Origin: Kineothrix sp. MB12-C1
GTDB lineage: Bacteria; Bacillota; Clostridia; Lachnospirales; Lachnospiraceae
Assembly (NCBI RefSeq): GCF_030863805.1
Contig: NZ_CP132957.1
Span: 620,001-684,000, forward strand
Reading direction: 5' to 3'
DNA: 64,000 nt
The position numbers and the translations under genes were made by a program. The notes beneath the pieces are model-generated. The model was not told the origin of the DNA, made no database searches, and was given only the letters and a program-made list of their open reading frames with translations. Of the stretch, positions 59,778 to 64,000 are shown piece after piece (the stretch's first letter is position 1; every line of letters starts with the position of its first letter).

Positions 59778-60743
59778 CTATATCAGCTTCTCTGAGCCAA
59801 GCTTTCCGGCTAAGTAATTTGCAGCAAATACAAACACAAAGCTGACACCTGTTTTCATAATACCCGCCACTGTTGCAAGACTGTAGTCACGTAGCTGAAT
59901 GCCGTATTTCAAGACGAAGATATCTATGTTTTCCGCCATTTCTGCTGTTACCGAACCACCCAGGAAATATTGGAGTTCAAAACCGGATTGAAGCAACTGT
60001 CCCGTTGCCATGATAAGTAATATAACGATAGTGGGCTTGATACTCGGCAGGGTAATCCAGCACATCTTCTGGTAGCGGTTGGCGCCGTCTATATCCGCCG
60101 CCTCGTAGAGCGATGGGTCTATCGCCGTCATGGCCGCAAGATAAATGATAGTGTTCCAGCCCAGTGACTTCCACAGATTACCAAAGGCTACAATCCACCA
60201 AAAATATTCCGGCTTCTGCAAAAAGGCAATCGGCTCACTGATGATGTTAAGGTTCATAAGTACCGTATTGATGATACCGCCGGAGGAGGGCAGCGACAGC
60301 GCAGTCGCTATCATGCCGGTAGCGATAATCCAGCTTAAAAAGTGAGGCAGGTAAGATATATTCTGGACAATGCGTTTAAAACCCATGTGCCGCACTTCGT
60401 TAATCAGAAGAGAAAGACCTATCGCGCAAAAGGTCCCCAATACTAAGGTCAGCAAGCTCTGTCCAAAGGTATTGCGGACAGACCTGAGGAATTGCTCCCC
60501 GTACAGACCCTGAAAAAGCTTTGTGAAATTAGCAAATCCAACCCATTCCTGCTCCCATATACTGCGGATTTGCGGCTTGTAATTCTGAAAAGCCATTGAC
60601 CATCCGGTAAGGGGATAATAAGAGAAAAATAGCATATACAGCACTAAGGGCACACTCATCAGGATAAGCTCCCGCTGGCGGACGATATTGCGCCATGTTA
60701 TTTTGTTTTTTTTAGGTTGATGCTTCGTTTTGTACTTGCTCAT
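59778..60743 (-). CDS. Carbohydrate ABC transporter permease (LplB type)
   Basis: A 321-residue permease with a basic N-terminus and six membrane spans. FFSYYPLTGWSMAFQNYKP and FLSWIIATGMIATALSLPSSGGIINTVL are LplB marks; the EAA loop is EAADIDGANRYQKMCWITLPSIKP. It works with the LplC-type permease and the 591-residue binding lipoprotein to import xylo-oligosaccharides (inference from co-transcribed hydrolases). Confidence 0.92.
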   Translation of the reverse strand: MSKYKTKHQPKKNKITWRNIVRQRELILMSVPLVLYMLFFSYYPLTGWSMAFQNYKPQIRSIWEQEWVGFANFTKLFQGLYGEQFLRSVRNTFGQSLLTLVLGTFCAIGLSLLINEVRHMGFKRIVQNISYLPHFLSWIIATGMIATALSLPSSGGIINTVLMNLNIISEPIAFLQKPEYFWWIVAFGNLWKSLGWNTIIYLAAMTAIDPSLYEAADIDGANRYQKMCWITLPSIKPTIVILLIMATGQLLQSGFELQYFLGGSVTAEMAENIDIFVLKYGIQLRDYSLATVAGIMKTGVSFVFVFAANYLAGKLGSEKLI

Positions 60744-60767
60744 AAGGATTCATCCTCTCATAGTTTA

Positions 60768-60801
60768 TTGCAGGGGACAGCTGCTTTTCTGTCCCCTGCA
60801 A
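60768..60801 (-). terminator. Intercistronic hairpin between binding protein and permease genes
   Basis: A perfect 13-bp stem (TTGCAGGGGACAG with CTGTCCCCTGCAA, loop 8 nt). On the minus strand AATAAACTATG follows instead of a T-run, so it likely protects the upstream binding-protein message rather than fully terminating, as in the galactoside operon at 19092. Confidence 0.65.
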
Positions 60802-60823
60802 AATGATTATTCATTTAACCTGA

Positions 60824-62599
60824 TTATTTAAGGCGTTCCTGTATGCCTTTGTTGATATCATCTTCATAAGCCTGAATATTCACTCTGTCAAGCTGTGTGA
60901 GATATTCATCCCAAACCTTGTCAAAATTCTCCATAGATTCAAGAATGGCTCTTGGCAAATATTGCATTGCAAGGTCTTCCATCTGTCTGTTGGCAATTTC
61001 TGCTTCTTCCGACAGTTCAATATTCCAAGCAGGATAATACGGCGGATTCTCAGGCGGCTGGTTGATAAATCCTTTCCAGGTTGATTTACCATAAGCCTCA
61101 AGGAAGTTTTTATCATATTCCACAAGCGTATCGGTAAACTCTTTTACAGAACCATTGGCATCAAATGGATTGCCGTCAGAGTGTGTACCCTGATGCTTTA
61201 CAAGCTGGTCACGGAAAGCCATGAGACGGTTATTGCTCATCCAAACAAGGTCTTCCTGTTCCCTGCGCATCTCTTCGGTGCGGTAGAACAGACCGTCTTC
61301 GTCTACCAGATAATCTTCGCCTTCAATACCCCAGAAGAGAATCTTCTGCCATTTCTCACTAAGCATCAATTCCAAGAATCCCAGAACTACTTCCACTTGC
61401 TGGCAGGAGGTAGAAATCCCCATACCCTGCTGTTTGTTCATAACATCGCGGTCTGCATACCACGGCTCATTGCCATCGAAGGTAGGCATGGTAGGAACCC
61501 AAGTGCGCTCCTGTCTGCTGGATGCAACCAGTGACTCAACCGCGTTGCCAAAGCCCCAGCGCTGGTCATGCATGCCCAAAACAGCACCGCTGGCAAGCTT
61601 CGCCTGATACTGGTCTTCGGTCAGAGTAAAAGACTCCGGATCCACAAGACCTTTGTTATACATCTCGTTGAGGAACTTGAACCATCTGTAAGCATACTCG
61701 GAATTTGCATAAATCTTTGCGACATTACTCTCATCAACGATAACACCGCCGTTGTTAGGGCTGCCGGCAAGCAGGGCAGGCGGGTTGGTAATACCCCATA
61801 CACGACCGGGGAAGCAGGGGATTACAAAACCGACAGTCTCCACACCGTCTATGGCCGGGTATTTATTCTTGTAATTTTCGATAAGTTCAAAGTATTTCTC
61901 TATCGTCATGTTACTCAAGTCGGGATAACCGGCATCCTCAAGTACCGCCTTTTGGATAAAGAAACCGGGACCGTAGTGCTCATTGCCGTTGATTTCGCCA
62001 TAGTAGCGGTTGTAGTTCGGCAGAATATACAGCCCATCCTCCACTTCTCCGCCTTTATAGCTTAGGTAATTCATATAAGGGTCTACGTGCTCTTTGAGTA
62101 GAGGATAGTCGCCGCTATCAAGATAGTCATTCAGACGCAGCATCGCTCCGCCTGTCACCAAAGGGGCCTTAATCTCCGAAGGTGCGAGAATATCAGGATA
62201 GGTTCCGCCGGCAAGTAACGTACCGGTACGCATTTCCTGATTGTCCGGAGTGGTTAATTCGTACTCCAGCGTAACGCCAAGCTCTTCCTTTAATAACTTG
62301 GCAATCTTGTTGTCCGGTGAGGGCAATGCCTGATTGGTAACCAGCCATATCGAAATTGTTACCGGATCATCGGGTGAAAATACAACACCGTTGCTTGCAG
62401 TTACGCCATTACCTGAATCCACATTACCTGAATTATCAGTATTCTCGGCACCTCCTTGCTGAATGTTGGATACTTCGTTGCTACTCCCTCCCACTCCTGC
62501 ATCGTTACTTGCGCCGCATGCCGCAAGAACAGTAACAGACATGGCCATAGCCAGCAACAAAGCTATGGATTTTTTCAGTTTAATGTTCTTCATACTCAT
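60824..62599 (-). CDS. Extracellular oligosaccharide-binding lipoprotein (LipO type)
   Basis: A 591-residue family-1 binding lipoprotein. Signal MSMKNIKLKKSIALLLAMAMSVTVLAAC with lipobox LAAC (Cys28), a Gly/Ser/Asn-rich linker to about 68, then the large binding domain (DPVTISIWLVTNQALPSPDN, GGTYPDILAPSEIKAPLV, NKQQGMGISTSCQQVEVVLGFLELML). The size fits the LipO/YtcQ group that works with LplB/LplC. GGGAGG stands before the ATG at 62599. First gene of the xylan operon. Confidence 0.92.
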   Translation of the reverse strand: MSMKNIKLKKSIALLLAMAMSVTVLAACGASNDAGVGGSSNEVSNIQQGGAENTDNSGNVDSGNGVTASNGVVFSPDDPVTISIWLVTNQALPSPDNKIAKLLKEELGVTLEYELTTPDNQEMRTGTLLAGGTYPDILAPSEIKAPLVTGGAMLRLNDYLDSGDYPLLKEHVDPYMNYLSYKGGEVEDGLYILPNYNRYYGEINGNEHYGPGFFIQKAVLEDAGYPDLSNMTIEKYFELIENYKNKYPAIDGVETVGFVIPCFPGRVWGITNPPALLAGSPNNGGVIVDESNVAKIYANSEYAYRWFKFLNEMYNKGLVDPESFTLTEDQYQAKLASGAVLGMHDQRWGFGNAVESLVASSRQERTWVPTMPTFDGNEPWYADRDVMNKQQGMGISTSCQQVEVVLGFLELMLSEKWQKILFWGIEGEDYLVDEDGLFYRTEEMRREQEDLVWMSNNRLMAFRDQLVKHQGTHSDGNPFDANGSVKEFTDTLVEYDKNFLEAYGKSTWKGFINQPPENPPYYPAWNIELSEEAEIANRQMEDLAMQYLPRAILESMENFDKVWDEYLTQLDRVNIQAYEDDINKGIQERLK

Positions 62600-62914
62600 T
62601 TTACCTCCCTTTATACTACTATTTTTTAATTACTAACAGTGTCCTTACTCTTATAAGTATATAAAATTATTTTCTTTTTTGCTTATCATATATTGCTTTT
62701 GCATTTTCCACATATTGCTCAATTTTTATTTTATAATATTATCCATTTCGTCATATTGTTTTTTTCTCAAACACATTTCATTGTCTAACTATAAAACTAA
62801 ACATTTATTACAGTATAATTTTTAATTAATTGTATGTTTTTTTATTACTCAATAAAAATTTTCGCAATTTCTACCAATCATAACATAGAGGCATTAATGG
62901 CAGGGAAATATTAG
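62600..62914. other. AT-rich intergenic region upstream of the xylan operon
   Basis: About 315 bp, strongly AT-rich, holding no frame I can support. On the minus strand TATACT and TATAAG near 62655-62665 are possible -10 sequences for the binding-protein gene, but no convincing -35 or operator is visible. No cre-like palindrome was seen. Confidence 0.5.
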
Positions 62915-63082
62915 CAACCTATAGAAGGCTTCATCCGAATCGTAGAGGGAAACTGTGAAATTGTACATTTTTTGACGGGCTCCACACTTGACTATCTGGA
63001 TACTCACTACCCGAAAAACCTCACCTTAGATTGTGTAGCTGATATCGCAGAATTTTCAAATTTTCAATTTAATCTATTGTAA
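62915..63082 (+). pseudogene. Remnant of an AraC family regulator
   Basis: After a TAG at 62912-62914 an open stretch of 55 codons encodes a recognisable AraC piece: [31 protein letters not shown], where intact AraC domains read Y-I/L-x-x-x-Y-x-x-NLTLx-x-VA-x-x-A-x-FSx-x-x-FSRLFK. It stops where the conserved SRLFK should follow. There is no start codon and no second helix-turn-helix. Its last 14 bases overlap the chemotaxis gene. Perhaps the lost regulator of the xylan operon. Confidence 0.55.
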
Positions 63083-64000
63083 ACTTGCAGATTAAGTACT
63101 CCAGCGCATCTGCATCTTCTTTTAGTAACTCCACATCCCTTACCAGATTATAAATAATTTTCACTTCCTCATCCAAAGCAGCAGTAACCTCCTCCGTGGC
63201 AATTGCCGTCTGTTCAGACACTACAGAAATATTTCGGATAGAGTCTTGTACCTCTTCCTTCTCTATACTGATTGTCTGTATGCTATCTGTGATACCCCTG
63301 AGACCGTTAACCAAAGCTTCTACACATTGGTTTATCTCTCCGAATATCTGGATTGTTTCTCCCAAGGCACCCGCCTGCTCGAATACAATATCTTCCGCCT
63401 CTTTTGCTGAATCAGTGGTTATCCTAGTCGTTTCGGCAATATTTCCTACAATATTCTTTATATTATTACCTGCCTGCATGGATTCATCTGCAAGTTTCCT
63501 GATTTCTTCCGCTACTACAGCAAAACCTCTGCCATTCTCTCCTGCTCTTGCTGCTTCTATCGAGGCATTCAAAGATAATAAATTCGTTTGTTTTGCGAGA
63601 TTATTGATGGTGTCAACAAATTTCTCAATTTCTGAGGAGCGCTCCTGCACATTGTTGATATTTTCCATAAGAATCTTTGTAATTGCCACTGTCGTCTCCG
63701 ATTTTCGATTTAACTCATCCACAATGACACGTCCTTGTTCCACTGCCGTAGTAGTTCTATGTATCGTATTGCCCATATGAGCAGTGCCTTCACATACAAT
63801 ATCAACTTTTTTTGCAAAACCCAACATTTTATTATTACTAATTTCTGCTTCCTTTGCCTGCGTCTGTGTACCTGCTGACACTTCATCCACTGCTGATGAT
63901 ATCTCACGGATGGAAGCATTGATCACCTCCGATTTAACTGCAACGTCATCCGACATTTCCTTTACTTTATTTCCAAACTTCTTCATATCTGTGAGGAGTG
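63069..64000 (-). CDS. Methyl-accepting chemotaxis protein, C-terminal signalling part (partial)
   Basis: At least 310 residues of an MCP; the frame stays open to the right edge, so the start and any sensor or membrane part lie outside. An ATG at 63986 exists but lacks a ribosome site, and the coiled coil is already under way. The hairpin tip, [43 protein letters not shown], is the highly conserved CheA/CheW contact site, flanked by long heptad helices. The C-terminus YLICKFTID has no pentapeptide tether. It signals to flagellar chemotaxis or a related output. Confidence 0.93.
   Translation of the reverse strand, partial: LLTDMKKFGNKVKEMSDDVAVKSEVINASIREISSAVDEVSAGTQTQAKEAEISNNKMLGFAKKVDIVCEGTAHMGNTIHRTTTAVEQGRVIVDELNRKSETTVAITKILMENINNVQERSSEIEKFVDTINNLAKQTNLLSLNASIEAARAGENGRGFAVVAEEIRKLADESMQAGNNIKNIVGNIAETTRITTDSAKEAEDIVFEQAGALGETIQIFGEINQCVEALVNGLRGITDSIQTISIEKEEVQDSIRNISVVSEQTAIATEEVTAALDEEVKIIYNLVRDVELLKEDADALEYLICKFTID

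Overview
The window reads as chromosomal DNA of an anaerobic, low-to-mid GC Gram-positive bacterium, most likely a member of the Clostridia close to Lachnospiraceae. Reasons: AGGAGG-type ribosome binding sites and lipobox lipoproteins, YesM/YesN-type two-component regulation of sugar transporters, anaerobic (CbiK-type) cobalamin synthesis with an ECF cobalt transporter, and several xylan/galactoside utilisation genes. The taxon is inferred from gene content. Almost every gene lies on the minus strand; only a DUF6483 gene, the amt gene and popT are on the plus strand.

Layout. 1-363: start of a CofE-like F420-0 glutamate-ligase family gene running off the left edge. 0.5-12.3 kb: a sulfur amino-acid region. 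It holds an operon with two Xi-class glutathionyl-hydroquinone-reductase-like proteins around a polar amino acid ABC transporter and two GNAT acetyltransferases, then a MalY/PatB-type lyase, a MetB-type trans-sulfuration enzyme, an HD-domain protein, a LysR regulator and MetY. Two near-identical LysR-type operator boxes precede the GST/ABC operon and metY, suggesting one regulon. 12.6-20.5 kb: a galactoside unit (GH42 beta-galactosidase, YesM-like kinase, YesN-like regulator, MalF/MalG-type permeases, binding lipoprotein). 20.7-24.6 kb: an unusual Asp/Tyr-rich repeat lipoprotein and a MalT-like LuxR regulator.

24.7-47.2 kb: a cobalamin supercluster of about 22 kb, all on one strand, headed by a clear cobalamin riboswitch (47050-47218). 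Transcription order is cbiP, cobT, cobU, cobS, a second CobU-like gene, cobC, cbiB, cobD, cbiC, cbiD, cbiF, cbiG, cbiH, a cbiJ-cbiE-cbiT triple fusion, then (after a palindromic repeat element) cbiA, cbiQ, cbiO, cbiM, cbiN, a cbiK fused in frame to a substrate-binding lipoprotein, a FecCD permease, its ATPase and cbiL. It covers the anaerobic corrin ring, lower-ligand attachment, cobalt uptake and probably corrinoid or metal-chelate uptake. The steps before precorrin-2 and the adenosyltransferase are not in the window.

47.4-52.5 kb: an ammonium transporter fused to a PII domain behind a long leader with an internal terminator, a rhodanese, a LysR gene with a decayed 5' end, popT (DUF368), a truncated PPOX-family remnant and mgsA. 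52.6-62.6 kb: a small unknown ORF followed by a xylo-oligosaccharide operon (LplB/LplC-type ABC importer, GH43, GH8 reducing-end exo-xylanase, esterase, GH67 alpha-glucuronidase), with an AraC remnant upstream. 63.07-64.0 kb: the C-terminal part of a methyl-accepting chemotaxis protein running off the right edge.

The strongest candidates for something new are the CbiK/lipoprotein fusion with a possible internal start, the structured amt-PII leader, the GST/ABC/GNAT sulfur operon with its shared operator, the Asp/Tyr-repeat lipoprotein, and two small palindromic repeat families placed between genes.
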